Source: DATGSF01 sp035302865
Lineage (GTDB): Bacteria; Bacteroidota; Bacteroidia; Chitinophagales; Chitinophagaceae
Direction of reading: 5' to 3'
Length of the DNA: 20,555 nt
Assembly (NCBI GenBank): GCA_035302865.1
Contig: DATGSF010000029.1
Location: 1-20,555 of the forward strand
Position numbers and translations under genes: made by a program. Below the pieces are notes generated by a model, which had not been told where the DNA came from, did not search any database, and saw only the letters and a program-made list of their open reading frames with translations. The first letter of the stretch is position 1. Each line of letters begins with the position of its first letter. This document shows positions 1 through 7,038 of the stretch, piece by piece.

Positions 1-206
1 ATAATGATGTTTATAATAAAGGTTTTGGATCATATGAGGTTTCTCAAGTCCAAAAAACCGACGGTGTTAAGTATTTATTAGTTGATGGATCTTGGGTTAT
101 GCTTCGAGCTTCCGGAACTGAGCCTTTGTTGCGAATTTATGTAGAATCCAATAGTAAAGAGTCAGTTGAAAAGCTTTTAGAAGAAGTTAAAAAAAACATC
201 TTGTAG
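1..206 (+). CDS. Alpha-D-phosphohexomutase (phosphoglucomutase/phosphomannomutase family), C-terminal fragment
   Basis: This is the last 67 codons of a gene that starts before the window; the reading frame begins at base 3 and stops with TAG at 204-206. The fragment contains RASGTEPLLRIYVES, the phosphate-binding loop of domain 4 in the alpha-D-phosphohexomutase superfamily, which grips the sugar phosphate during intramolecular phosphoryl transfer. The preceding DGSWVMLR strand also fits this domain. The substrate (glucose, mannose or glucosamine phosphate) is set by earlier domains that are not visible, so no gene symbol is given. The family assignment is firm and the exact enzyme is open. 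Confidence 0.88.
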   Translation, partial: NDVYNKGFGSYEVSQVQKTDGVKYLLVDGSWVMLRASGTEPLLRIYVESNSKESVEKLLEEVKKNIL

Positions 207-368
207 GTTTTTATAGTAAAGTATATTCTATAGGTTAAAGGAATCTCAAAATATTAATACTTTTTTAATTTGCCTTTTCGCTATAAAATAGAATTGCATC
301 ATTAAAGTGTACCATTTTTTATTTATTAGCTAATTTGTAAAACAAAATTTATCTTTGCAAATAAAAAA
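207..368. other. Intergenic region, no gene seen
   Basis: These 162 bases are very AT-rich and hold no plausible coding frame. The only recognisable signal is the -7 box at 350-357. A weak 5-bp inverted repeat (TATAG/CTATA) lies just after the phosphohexomutase stop, but it has no T-run and is not called a terminator. Confidence 0.6.
350..357 (+). promoter_or_regulatory. Bacteroidota-type promoter -7 box before the DUF3817 gene
   Basis: TATCTTTG matches the Bacteroidota sigma-A -7 consensus TAnnTTTG exactly and is followed by CA, as is common. It ends 11 bases before the ATG at 369, so the 5' UTR would be very short. A TTTG at 334-337 is too close (12-base spacer) to be a normal -33 element, so only the -7 box is called. 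Confidence 0.6.
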
Positions 369-680
369 ATGAAAGATATCAGACCTTTAAAGCAATTTGC
401 GTTTATTGCATTATTAGAAGGAATTTCAACAGTGGTCTTGTTTTTTATTGCTATGCCATTAAAATATTTGGCGGGTATAGAAAACGCTGTTAAATATCCA
501 GGTTGGGTTCATGGATTATTATTTGTAGCATATATTGGAATGTTGATAAATGTATCTGTAAAGTATAATTGGCCTTTAAAACGTGTGTTAACTTATTTAA
601 TTGCATCAATTGTTCCACTTATGCCTTTTTGGATTGAGAAGAGCTTAAGAAAAGAGATTAAAGAATCGGAGAGTATATAA
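369..680 (+). CDS. DUF3817 family small integral membrane protein
   Basis: This 103-residue protein has about three hydrophobic segments (roughly residues 9-31, 45-62 and 72-88) separated by short polar loops, and a charged C-terminus (EKSLRKEIKESE). The pattern of an N-terminal ALLEG motif, a central PGWVHGLLF stretch and a basic segment before the last helix is that of the DUF3817 family. Members are inner-membrane proteins of unknown function, about 90-110 residues long. The gene has its own promoter-like box 12 bases upstream and is followed after 25 bases by truA, so the two are probably co-transcribed. No function can be stated. Confidence 0.75.
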   Translation: MKDIRPLKQFAFIALLEGISTVVLFFIAMPLKYLAGIENAVKYPGWVHGLLFVAYIGMLINVSVKYNWPLKRVLTYLIASIVPLMPFWIEKSLRKEIKESESI

Positions 681-705
681 AGCCATTTTAAAAATATAGT
701 TTATT

Positions 706-1464
706 ATGAGACGATATGTTTTAGAATTGGCATATGTTGGGAAAGGGTTTAAGGGATCACAAATTCAAGGAGAATTGCCAACAATTCAGGGCGAATTAAA
801 TAAGGCATTATCCATTTTATTTAAGAAAAATATTGAAAGCTTTGGTGCTAGTCGTACGGATGAAGGTGTAAATGCTTATGGTAACATTTACCATATTGAT
901 GTGGACATCGATTTGTGGCCGAGTTTTAAATACCAAATGAACGCATTGTTACCTAGTGGAATAAGCTTAAGAAAAATTTACAAAGCTAATAACCTAGAAT
1001 TTAATTCTCGTTTTGATGCGATAAAGCGTAGTTATATATATAAGATATATAATCGTAAAGATCCGTTTTTATATGAAAGAGCATATTATTATCCTTATGA
1101 ATTAAATATGGATATATTAAAACAGAGCGCTACAATCTTAAAAGAGTATACTAATTTCGAAACATTCTCTAAGCGGAATACTCAGGTATACACATATAAT
1201 TGTACTATTTTTTCCTCGAAATGGGTAGAAAAAGAAGATCATATACAATACGAAGTAAGCGCTAATCGTTTTCTGCGTGGGATGGTTCGAGCATTAGTAG
1301 GTACTCAGCTAAAGGTTGGGAGAAACAAAATGAGTATTGAGGATTTTAGGAAGGTAATAGAATCCAAGAATTGTCAATTAGCTGACTTTAGCGTTCCTGG
1401 CTTTGGTTTATATTTAGAAAATATTCAATACCCTAATGGAGCTTTGGAGGAATTGGAATTTTAA
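706..1464 (+). CDS. truA: tRNA pseudouridine(38-40) synthase TruA
   Basis: TruA converts uridines 38-40 in the anticodon stem-loop of many tRNAs to pseudouridine. The 252-residue length is normal. The catalytic loop is visible as SRTDEGVNA (residues 49-57) with the nucleophile Asp52; most homologues have His where this protein has Asn56 (RTDxGVHA). The second family motif RFLRGMVRALVG is at 188-199. The ATG at 706 lies 25 bases after the DUF3817 stop, and the N-terminus RRYVLELAYVGKGFKG matches the first beta strand of the family, which supports this start. The gene sits just upstream of the S10 cluster, where fusA is usually found in Bacteroidota. Confidence 0.95.
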   Translation: MRRYVLELAYVGKGFKGSQIQGELPTIQGELNKALSILFKKNIESFGASRTDEGVNAYGNIYHIDVDIDLWPSFKYQMNALLPSGISLRKIYKANNLEFNSRFDAIKRSYIYKIYNRKDPFLYERAYYYPYELNMDILKQSATILKEYTNFETFSKRNTQVYTYNCTIFSSKWVEKEDHIQYEVSANRFLRGMVRALVGTQLKVGRNKMSIEDFRKVIESKNCQLADFSVPGFGLYLENIQYPNGALEELEF

Positions 1465-1510
1465 TAAGAAAGCTAATATAAAAGTATTTTTTAAAATTTT
1501 ATCTAATTGG

Positions 1511-1542
1511 TTTGGCGGATAAAAAAAAGTATTATATCTTTG
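1511..1542 (+). promoter_or_regulatory. Promoter of the S10-spc ribosomal operon
   Basis: TTTG (1511-1514) and TATCTTTG (1535-1542) are separated by 20 bases. This is an excellent match to the Bacteroidota primary promoter (TTTG, about 19-20 bases, TAnnTTTG). Transcription would start near 1548-1552, giving a leader of roughly 25-30 bases before rpsJ. It is the best-formed promoter in the window and is placed where the operon must begin, because truA is not a ribosomal gene. Confidence 0.8.
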
Positions 1543-1576
1543 CCAATCTGAAAAAATAACAAGGAAGTTTTTTGAT

Positions 1577-1882
1577 ATGTCACAACGTATTCGCATTAAG
1601 TTGAAGTCTTATGACCACAATCTCGTAGATAAATCTGCTGAGAAAATAGTAAAAACCGTTCGTAATACGGGCGCGGTAGTAACGGGTCCAATCCCTTTAC
1701 CCACACGTAAAAGAATATATACAGTTTTACGTTCACCGCATGTAAATAAAAATGCAAGAGAGCAATTTGAATTAAATACTCACAAGCGTTTATTAGATAT
1801 TTATACATCCTCTTCACGAACTGTTGAAGCATTGTCTCGATTAGATTTACCAAGTGGTGTTGATGTAGAGATTAAAGCATAA
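1577..1882 (+). CDS. rpsJ: 30S ribosomal protein S10 (uS10)
   Basis: The 101-residue protein starts SQRIRIKLKSYDHNLVD and contains GPIPLPTRKRIYTVLRSPHV, the conserved S10 hairpin loop that reaches into the 30S head, followed by REQFELNTHKRLLDI. Length is normal. S10 is also NusE, a partner in transcription antitermination. It is the first gene of the operon, about 35 bases after the promoter. An AAGGA at 1561-1565, about 11 bases before ATG, resembles a Shine-Dalgarno site, which is unusual in this phylum and may be chance. Confidence 0.98.
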   Translation: MSQRIRIKLKSYDHNLVDKSAEKIVKTVRNTGAVVTGPIPLPTRKRIYTVLRSPHVNKNAREQFELNTHKRLLDIYTSSSRTVEALSRLDLPSGVDVEIKA

Positions 1883-2140
1883 AAGTATTAAGAAGGGTTG
1901 TGGCTTATTTATAAGTAAGGAAATCAACCTTTAATTGAAAAAAATTATTAAGTTCTTTTTAAAATAGTAAATGGCTATCCCGCGCTTGTTTTTCTAGATA
2001 TTCTAGAGAGTGAGTCTGGGCGCTGGCTAAGAGATAAAGATAGAAATCTTTTTCCATTAGGCCGTTATACGTTTTAAATAAAAAAATGGCTCAATAATTT
2101 ATTATTTATAATAAATGTTGGGCAAAATTAATAAAATAGC
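1883..2140 (+). promoter_or_regulatory. Structured leader region between rpsJ and rplC
   Basis: This is the longest spacer in the operon (258 nt) and has no substantial coding frame. It holds four inverted repeats: AAGGGTTG (1893-1900) with CAACCTTT (1925-1932, one G-U) enclosing a small CTTA/TAAG hairpin; GCGC (1982-1985) with GCGC (2020-2023), extended by CC/GG and enclosing the perfect TCTAGA-TAT-TCTAGA (1993-2007); AAAGAT-AGAA-ATCTTT (2036-2051), followed by TT; and ATTTATTAT-TT-ATAATAAAT (2097-2116). The GCGC arm is the most GC-rich patch in an otherwise AT-rich spacer. By analogy with the E. coli S10 leader controlled by L4, it may be a ribosomal-protein leader, but no described motif was recognised. 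Confidence 0.5.
1971..1997 (+). other. Possible 8-codon leader ORF
   Basis: ATG at 1971 opens a frame encoding MAIPRLFF and stops with TAG at 1995-1997, inside the TCTAGA hairpin of the rplC leader. Translating it would disrupt the GCGC and TCTAGA stems. No start-site signal is visible and a frame this short is expected by chance, so confidence is low. Confidence 0.12.
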
Positions 2141-2761
2141 ATGAAAGGTATTATAGGTAAAAAAATTGGCATGACCAGTATTTTTGATTCTAATGGAAAG
2201 CAGGTAGCTTGTACCATTATTGAAGCTGGTCCTTGTGTAGTAACACAAAAAAAATCAATAGAATCAGACGGGTACGAGTCTATTCAAATCGCTTACGGCG
2301 CTCGTAAGAAAAAAAACACTCCTAAAGCTCTCATTAATCATTTTGAAAAGGCAAATACTACGCCTAAAGCATACGTTAGAGAGTTACGTAATAGTTCTAT
2401 AGATAAACAAGTTGGTGAAGAAATCACAGTTGATATTTTCAAAGAAGGAGAAAAAGTAAACGTGATTGGAACTTCAAAAGGAAAAGGATTCCAAGGTGTT
2501 GTTAAACGTCATGGTTTTGCTGGGGTTGGTGAATCTACTCATGGTCAAAAAAATCGCCAAAGACACCCAGGTTCTATTGGTCATGCTTCTACTCCTGCTA
2601 AAGTATTTAAAGGTAAGAAGATGGCAGGCCGTATGGGCGGAGCTCGTTCTAAAGTTAGAGCATTGGAAATTTTAAAAGTATTTCCTGAAAAAAACTATCT
2701 ATTAGTACGTGGTTCTGTACCTGGATATAATGGATCCATTGTAGTGGTGGAGCATAAATAA
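2141..2761 (+). CDS. rplC: 50S ribosomal protein L3 (uL3)
   Basis: The protein begins MKGIIGKKIGMTSIFD, the invariant L3 start, and carries the signature GKGFQGVVKRHGFAG and THGQKNRQRHPGSIGHASTP, the loop that reaches toward the peptidyl-transferase centre. At 206 residues it has normal length. The Gln in THGQKNRQRH is in the region methylated by PrmB in some bacteria. The gene starts 258 bases after rpsJ, behind the structured leader, so its expression may be set separately from rpsJ. Confidence 0.98.
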   Translation: MKGIIGKKIGMTSIFDSNGKQVACTIIEAGPCVVTQKKSIESDGYESIQIAYGARKKKNTPKALINHFEKANTTPKAYVRELRNSSIDKQVGEEITVDIFKEGEKVNVIGTSKGKGFQGVVKRHGFAGVGESTHGQKNRQRHPGSIGHASTPAKVFKGKKMAGRMGGARSKVRALEILKVFPEKNYLLVRGSVPGYNGSIVVVEHK

Positions 2762-2798
2762 TAATCAAATTCTGTAAAGGATTGCAATTGAAAAACTA

Positions 2799-2815
2799 CA
2801 TCTTAGATAAAGATG
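2799..2815 (+). other. Intergenic hairpin between rplC and rplD
   Basis: CATCTT-AGATA-AAGATG is a perfect 6-bp stem with a 5-nt loop in the 93-nt rplC-rplD spacer, 40 bases before the rplD ATG. It has no T-run and does not look like a terminator. Confidence 0.35.
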
Positions 2816-2854
2816 AAAATTAATTGAAGGTTTAATACCATAAAAAATATTACA

Positions 2855-3490
2855 ATGCAAATTGAAGTTTTAAATAATAAGGGTGAAAAAACAGGTCGAA
2901 ATGTAGACTTACCTGCTGATATTTTTGATATCGAGCCCAATGATCATTGTATTTACTTAAGCGTAAAGCAATATCTTGCTGCACAACGTTTAGGTACGCA
3001 TAAAACAAAATCACGTGGTGAAGTAAGAGGATCAACTAGAAAATTACACAGACAAAAAGGTACTGGCGGCTCTCGTAAAGGTAGTATCCGTAACCCAATC
3101 TATAAAGGTGGGGGTATAGTGGGAGGACCAACACCACATAAATATGATTTTAAGCTGAATAAAAAAGTTAAAGATTTAGCTAAAATGTCTGCTTTAACAT
3201 ATAAAGTGAAAGAAGATTGCATTATAGTGGTTGAAAATTTATCCTATGAATCTCCTAAAACTAAAGAAGTTGACAAGCTTTTAAAAGCTTTGAATGTACA
3301 AGGTAAAAAGGTGTTATTCGTAACAGCAGATTTAGATGAAAACTTTTACCTAAGCGCAAGAAATTTAAATAGAGTTAAAACAACTGTTTTAAGTGATATT
3401 CACACTTACGATATTTTAGATGCTAATGTGCTTGTTTTCTCAGAAGAAGCTATTCAAATTCTTAACGAAGACGATTTAGTTGAAGCTTAA
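2855..3490 (+). CDS. rplD: 50S ribosomal protein L4 (uL4)
   Basis: The 211-residue protein shows the L4 signature TKSRGEVRGSTRKLHRQKGTGGSRKGS, the extended loop that lines the peptide exit tunnel, followed by GGGIVGGPTPHKY. The globular part contains LNVQGKKVLFVT and ends NEDDLVEA. In E. coli L4 represses its own operon by binding the S10 leader; whether that occurs here is unknown. The position after rplC and before rplW is canonical. Confidence 0.98.
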   Translation: MQIEVLNNKGEKTGRNVDLPADIFDIEPNDHCIYLSVKQYLAAQRLGTHKTKSRGEVRGSTRKLHRQKGTGGSRKGSIRNPIYKGGGIVGGPTPHKYDFKLNKKVKDLAKMSALTYKVKEDCIIVVENLSYESPKTKEVDKLLKALNVQGKKVLFVTADLDENFYLSARNLNRVKTTVLSDIHTYDILDANVLVFSEEAIQILNEDDLVEA

Positions 3491-3547
3491 AGTAAAAATT
3501 TTATAAAAGATTCAGTTTTTTGAATAGAACTGTAAAATTGGTTAATA

Positions 3548-3844
3548 ATGAGAAATATGGAAATCTTAATTCGCCCTATAGTTACGGAAAAAGTAAACGA
3601 GCAAATGGAAAATGATAATCGTTATTCCTTTGTGGTTGATAGAAGAGCGAATAAATTAGAAATAAAAGAGGCTATTGAAGAGTTTTATGGAGTACGTGTT
3701 GCTACTGTAAATACTATGATTGTGCCTGCAAAAAATAAAAGTCGTTTTACTAAAACAGGCTTTGTAACAGGTCGCAAACCTTCGTATAAAAAAGCTATAA
3801 TCACGCTAGAAGAAGGAGATGAGATTGACCTATTCATGATATAG
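3548..3844 (+). CDS. rplW: 50S ribosomal protein L23 (uL23)
   Basis: The core ILIRPIVTEKVNEQ and the KLEIKEAIEEFYGVRVATVNTMIVPAK stretch identify L23, which sits at the tunnel exit and docks trigger factor and SRP. The length is 98 residues from the ATG at 3548. A second in-frame ATG at 3557 would give MEILIRPI..., closer to many homologues, so the start could be three codons later. It is followed by a 51-base spacer to rplB that contains a weak ACGC/GCGT repeat (3864-3878). Confidence 0.96.
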   Translation: MRNMEILIRPIVTEKVNEQMENDNRYSFVVDRRANKLEIKEAIEEFYGVRVATVNTMIVPAKNKSRFTKTGFVTGRKPSYKKAIITLEEGDEIDLFMI

Positions 3845-3895
3845 AATCAAAAATGTTAAACAAACGCAGAAGATGCGTAAAAAAATAATAATATA

Positions 3896-4735
3896 ATGGC
3901 TTTACGTAAATATAAACCTACCACACCAGGAACTCGATGGAGAGTAGGAAATGCTTATGCTGAAATCACAACAAATAAGCCTGAAAAAAGCTTATTACAA
4001 CCTCAAAAAAGCAAAGCTGGTAGAAACTCCAAAGGACGTATGACAATGCGTAATCTTGGGGGAGGTCATAGAAAGCATTACCGTATTGTAGATTTTAAAA
4101 GAAATAAATTTAATATCCCTGCAACGGTTAAAACTATTGAATACGATCCAAATAGATCCGCATTTATCGCTTTAGTAGCTTATGCAGATGGAGAGAAAAG
4201 ATACATTATTGCACCGCAAGGTATTGCTGTTGGTGCAAAAATAGTTAGTGGTGAGAATGTAGCTCCTGAATTAGGAAACACTATGCCATTAAAAAATATG
4301 CCTTTAGGTACAATAGTGCATAATATTGAAATGCAACCAGGTAAAGGTGGTGCTATAGCTAGATCTGCAGGTTCTTACGCACAATTAAATGCTAAAGAAG
4401 AAAAATATGCAGTATTAAAAATGCCTTCTGGTGAATTAAGAAAAATCTTAAACACTTGTATGGCTACAGTAGGTAGTGTATCTAACCACGATCACAGCTT
4501 ACAATCTATGGGTAAAGCTGGTAGAAATCGTTGGAGAGGTAGAAGACCTAGAGTTAGAGGTGTTGCGATGAACCCAATTGATCACCCTATGGGTGGTGGT
4601 GAAGGGCGCACTTCGGGTGGTTTACCAAGAAGTCGTACTGGTATCTACGCAAAAGGACAAGTTACTAGAGATAAAAACAAAAAATCTAGTCAATTAATCA
4701 TACAGCGTAGACCTAAATCTAAGAAAAAGAAATAA
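3896..4735 (+). CDS. rplB: 50S ribosomal protein L2 (uL2)
   Basis: L2 is a primary 23S rRNA binder needed for subunit association and peptidyl transfer. The start ALRKYKPTTPGTRWRV, GRMTMRNLGGGHRKHYRIVDF, and the RGVAMNPIDHP-GGGEGR loop are diagnostic. Length is 279 residues, slightly longer than usual because of a lysine-rich tail (KSKKKK). In the conserved loop, residue 232 is Met (DHPM) where E. coli has His (DHPH, His231). From recall of other Bacteroidota L2 proteins this Met is normal for the phylum rather than a defect; the neighbouring His230 is kept. Confidence 0.98.
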   Translation: MALRKYKPTTPGTRWRVGNAYAEITTNKPEKSLLQPQKSKAGRNSKGRMTMRNLGGGHRKHYRIVDFKRNKFNIPATVKTIEYDPNRSAFIALVAYADGEKRYIIAPQGIAVGAKIVSGENVAPELGNTMPLKNMPLGTIVHNIEMQPGKGGAIARSAGSYAQLNAKEEKYAVLKMPSGELRKILNTCMATVGSVSNHDHSLQSMGKAGRNRWRGRRPRVRGVAMNPIDHPMGGGEGRTSGGLPRSRTGIYAKGQVTRDKNKKSSQLIIQRRPKSKKKK

Positions 4736-4754
4736 TATTTTAAACGATAAAATG

Positions 4755-4773
4755 GGTCTATATAAAATAGATC
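4755..4773 (+). other. Intergenic hairpin between rplB and rpsS
   Basis: GGTCTAT-ATAAA-ATAGATC forms a 7-bp stem (one G-U) with a 5-nt loop in the 63-nt spacer, 25 bases before the rpsS ATG. There is no T-run, so it is not a canonical terminator. Confidence 0.35.
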
Positions 4774-4798
4774 AAATCATCAAAACCATTAATTATAT

Positions 4799-5071
4799 AT
4801 GGCACGTTCAATTAAAAAAGGTCCTTACGTGGATCACAATTTGTTAGCTAAAGTAGACCAAATGAATGATGGAGAGGTTAAAAAATCTGTAATTAAAACA
4901 TGGAGCCGTCGTTCTACAATTATTCCAGATTTTGTTGGTCATACATTCGCTGTACATAATGGAAATAAATTTATACCTGTATATGTTACAGAATACATGG
5001 TAGGACATAAATTAGGTGAATTTGCACCAACTCGTAACTTTAGAAGTCACGCAGGCGGGAAAAAGAAATAA
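4799..5071 (+). CDS. rpsS: 30S ribosomal protein S19 (uS19)
   Basis: The 90-residue protein starts ARSIKKGPYVDHNLL and contains IKTWSRRSTIIPDFVGHTFAVHNG and GHKLGEFAPTRNFRSH, the classic S19 core in the 30S head. The length and the lysine-rich C-terminus (GGKKK) are normal. Canonical position between rplB and rplV. Confidence 0.98.
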   Translation: MARSIKKGPYVDHNLLAKVDQMNDGEVKKSVIKTWSRRSTIIPDFVGHTFAVHNGNKFIPVYVTEYMVGHKLGEFAPTRNFRSHAGGKKK

Positions 5072-5103
5072 AAATCTAATTTCATATAAATAAAATATTT
5101 TTT

Positions 5104-5136
5104 AACCTTATAAATAAATCCGAAAGGGTCTAGGTT
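5104..5136 (+). promoter_or_regulatory. Hairpin with GAAA tetraloop just before the rplV start
   Basis: AACCT (5104-5108) pairs with AGGTT (5132-5136) and encloses ATCC-GAAA-GGGT (5118-5129), a 4-bp stem with one T-G wobble, closed by a GNRA tetraloop. The outer stem ends one base before the rplV ATG, so folding would hide the start codon region. It is a candidate translational control element; no protein partner is shown. Confidence 0.4.
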
Positions 5137-5137
5137 T

Positions 5138-5482
5138 ATGGAAGCAATAGCTCGATTAAGAAATTATCCAACTTCACCAAGAAAAATGCGCTTAGTAGCG
5201 GATCAAATTCGTGGAGTTGACGTTGAAGAAGCATTAAACATCTTAAAATTCAGCAAAAAGCACAATGCTTTAGCATTAGAAAAATTATTATTAAGTGCTA
5301 TAGACAATTGGCAAGAAAAGAATGAAGGTGAAGATGTTGCTGATGCTAAATTATATGTAAAAACTATTTATGTTGATGGAGGTCGTGTTTTAAAAAGAAT
5401 GCGTCCCGCTGCACAAGGTAGAGCAAATAGAATTCGCAAACGCAGTAATCATGTAACAATAATAGTAGATTCTAAATCATAA
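5138..5482 (+). CDS. rplV: 50S ribosomal protein L22 (uL22)
   Basis: The 114-residue protein contains the L22 signature NYPTSPRKMRLVADQIRG at the N-terminus and VDGGRVLKRMRPAAQGRANRIRKRSNH, the beta-hairpin that lines the exit tunnel. The end VTIIVDSKS is normal. The start at 5138 gives EAIARLRNYPTSPRKMRL and directly follows the hairpin at 5104-5136. Canonical position before rpsC. Confidence 0.97.
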   Translation: MEAIARLRNYPTSPRKMRLVADQIRGVDVEEALNILKFSKKHNALALEKLLLSAIDNWQEKNEGEDVADAKLYVKTIYVDGGRVLKRMRPAAQGRANRIRKRSNHVTIIVDSKS

Positions 5483-5488
5483 TAACTT

Positions 5489-5535
5489 AAATCTGTGAAT
5501 TTGCTGCTAGTAAGAAGTAAAAAAGAAGCAGATTT
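5489..5535 (+). other. Intergenic inverted repeat between rplV and rpsC
   Basis: AAATCTG (5489-5495) and CAGATTT (5529-5535) form a perfect 7-bp stem with a 33-nt loop in the 74-nt spacer before rpsC. An alternative pairing of GAATTTG (5497-5503) with CAAATTT (5537-5543, one G-U) excludes the first, so two folds are possible. Confidence 0.3.
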
Positions 5536-5556
5536 TCAAATTTTTAAATTAATATA

Positions 5557-6291
5557 ATGGGTCAAAAAGCACATCCGATAGGCAATCGTCTTGGTATCAT
5601 TCATGGTTGGGATTCCATGTGGTATAGTAATAGTAAAGAATACGGTAAAAACGTTATTCAAGATAAAAAAATTAGAGATTATCTTAATGCTCGTATCTCT
5701 CGTGGAGGAGTAGCGCGTATTGTAATTGAAAGAACTCTAGGAAAATTAATAGTTACTATTCATACTTCCAAACCAGGGATAATCATTGGTAAAGGAGGAC
5801 AGGAGGTTGACAGAATTAAAGAGGAATTAAAGAAATTAACAGGTAACGATGACGTACAAGTTAATATTTTAGAGATTAGACGTCCTGAAATTGATGCACA
5901 GATTGTTGCAGAATCAATAGCACGTCAAATTGAAGGAAGAGTTAGTTATAAAAGAGCTGTAAGAAATGCCATTGCTACTGCTATGCGTATGGGAGCTGAT
6001 GGTATCAAAGTTAAAGTTGGAGGTAGATTAGGCGGTGCTGAAATTGCCAGAAGTGAGGAAATTATGCAAGGTAGAGTTTCTTTACATACCTTTAGAATGG
6101 ATATTGATTATGCAAGCTTATTTGCTTTAACTGCATATGGAAAAATAGGGATAAAAGTTTGGATTTCTAAGGGTGAAATCTTAGAGAAAAGGGAATTGAA
6201 TCCTAATATTATTTCAGGAGGTTCTGGAAGAAGAAGCGGTAGAGAACAAGGTGGAAGAAGAAGAGGCGGTAGAGATCGTCGTAGAAAATAA
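5557..6291 (+). CDS. rpsC: 30S ribosomal protein S3 (uS3)
   Basis: S3 forms part of the mRNA entry channel and its helicase activity. GQKAHPIGNRLGI at the start, the KH-domain GKGG motif at residues 78-81, and the C-terminal domain (AIATAMRMGADGIKVKVGGRLGGAEIARSE) are all present. At 244 residues it is a little longer than the E. coli protein because of an Arg/Gly-rich tail (about residues 221-244) that is probably unstructured and RNA-binding. Canonical position between rplV and rplP. Confidence 0.98.
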   Translation: MGQKAHPIGNRLGIIHGWDSMWYSNSKEYGKNVIQDKKIRDYLNARISRGGVARIVIERTLGKLIVTIHTSKPGIIIGKGGQEVDRIKEELKKLTGNDDVQVNILEIRRPEIDAQIVAESIARQIEGRVSYKRAVRNAIATAMRMGADGIKVKVGGRLGGAEIARSEEIMQGRVSLHTFRMDIDYASLFALTAYGKIGIKVWISKGEILEKRELNPNIISGGSGRRSGREQGGRRRGGRDRRRK

Positions 6292-6320
6292 GAAAGTTAT
6301 ATTCTAATATTTATTGAATT

Positions 6321-6333
6321 GGATTAAAAATCC
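6321..6333 (+). other. Small hairpin between rpsC and rplP
   Basis: GGATT-AAA-AATCC is a perfect 5-bp stem with a 3-nt loop in the 57-nt spacer, 15 bases before the rplP ATG. Confidence 0.3.
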
Positions 6334-6348
6334 GTAAACATATTTACA

Positions 6349-6771
6349 ATGTTACAACCGAAAAGAGTAAAATTTCGTAGACAACAAAAGGGACGTATTC
6401 GTGGTAATGCGCAAAGAGGTACTACATTAGCATTTGGACAATATGGTCTCAAAGCATTAGAACCAAAATGGATTACGAATAGACAAATTGAAGCGGCACG
6501 TCAAACTATGACTCGTCATATGAAACGTGAAGGACATGTTTGGATTCGTATATTTCCAGATAAATCAATAACTAAAAAACCTGCTGAAGTTAGGATGGGT
6601 AAAGGGAAAGGAGCTCCTGATCACTTTGCTGCTGTTGTTAAGCCAGGTAGAATTATGTTTGAAGTAGGTGGTGTTTCTGAAAAAATAGCTAGAGAAGCAC
6701 TTGCTTTAGCAGCTCAAAAACTTCCTATCAAAACAAAATTTGTTATACGTAGAGATTATGTAAAACTATAA
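6349..6771 (+). CDS. rplP: 50S ribosomal protein L16 (uL16)
   Basis: The start LQPKRVKFRRQQKGR, the AFGQYGLKALEPKWITNRQIEAAR core and the GKGKGAPDHFAAVVKPGRIMFE loop identify L16, which helps position A-site tRNA on the 50S subunit. The length of 140 residues is typical. Only 20 bases separate it from rpmC, so the two are probably translated together. Confidence 0.98.
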   Translation: MLQPKRVKFRRQQKGRIRGNAQRGTTLAFGQYGLKALEPKWITNRQIEAARQTMTRHMKREGHVWIRIFPDKSITKKPAEVRMGKGKGAPDHFAAVVKPGRIMFEVGGVSEKIAREALALAAQKLPIKTKFVIRRDYVKL

Positions 6772-6791
6772 ATCTCTCTAATTTAAGAATT

Positions 6792-7004
6792 ATGGCAACA
6801 AAAAATTTAAGAAAACAAAGAAGTGAATATAGATCTTGGGATGATACTACTATTCAAGATAAGATTAATGAGTTAGAACTAGACTTAAAAAAGATGTCTT
6901 TTGGTCATGCTGTTAATCCTTTAGAGAATCCTATGATTTTACGTACTACTCGTCGTAGTATTGCTATGCTAAAAACAGAATTAGCTAGTCGTAAAACACT
7001 TTAA
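6792..7004 (+). CDS. rpmC: 50S ribosomal protein L29 (uL29)
   Basis: This 70-residue protein has the L29 two-helix pattern: an acidic helix (IQDKINELELDLKKMSFGHAV) with the conserved LxxLKKxxF-like segment, then the NPLENPMILRTTRRSIAMLKTEL helix. L29 lies at the tunnel exit beside L23. It is tightly packed between rplP (20 bases) and rpsQ (34 bases). Confidence 0.95.
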   Translation: MATKNLRKQRSEYRSWDDTTIQDKINELELDLKKMSFGHAVNPLENPMILRTTRRSIAMLKTELASRKTL

Positions 7005-7038
7005 TTTATTTATTAACAATATTTAATTCTCTTTCAAA

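Noticed and set aside
1414..1853. Two open frames on the - strand across truA/rpsJ
   Set aside because: They lie opposite real genes, match no family and contain no start or domain evidence; they are antisense shadows.
2466..3035. Second-frame reading inside rplC and a - strand frame over rplD
   Set aside because: Both overlap strongly supported ribosomal genes, and their composition (leucine-rich, low complexity) is that of shifted-frame translation.
4586..4615. Loss of a key histidine in L2 (DHPM instead of DHPH) as a defect
   Set aside because: From recall of Bacteroidota L2 sequences, Met at this position is usual in the phylum, so it is lineage-typical rather than an anomaly.
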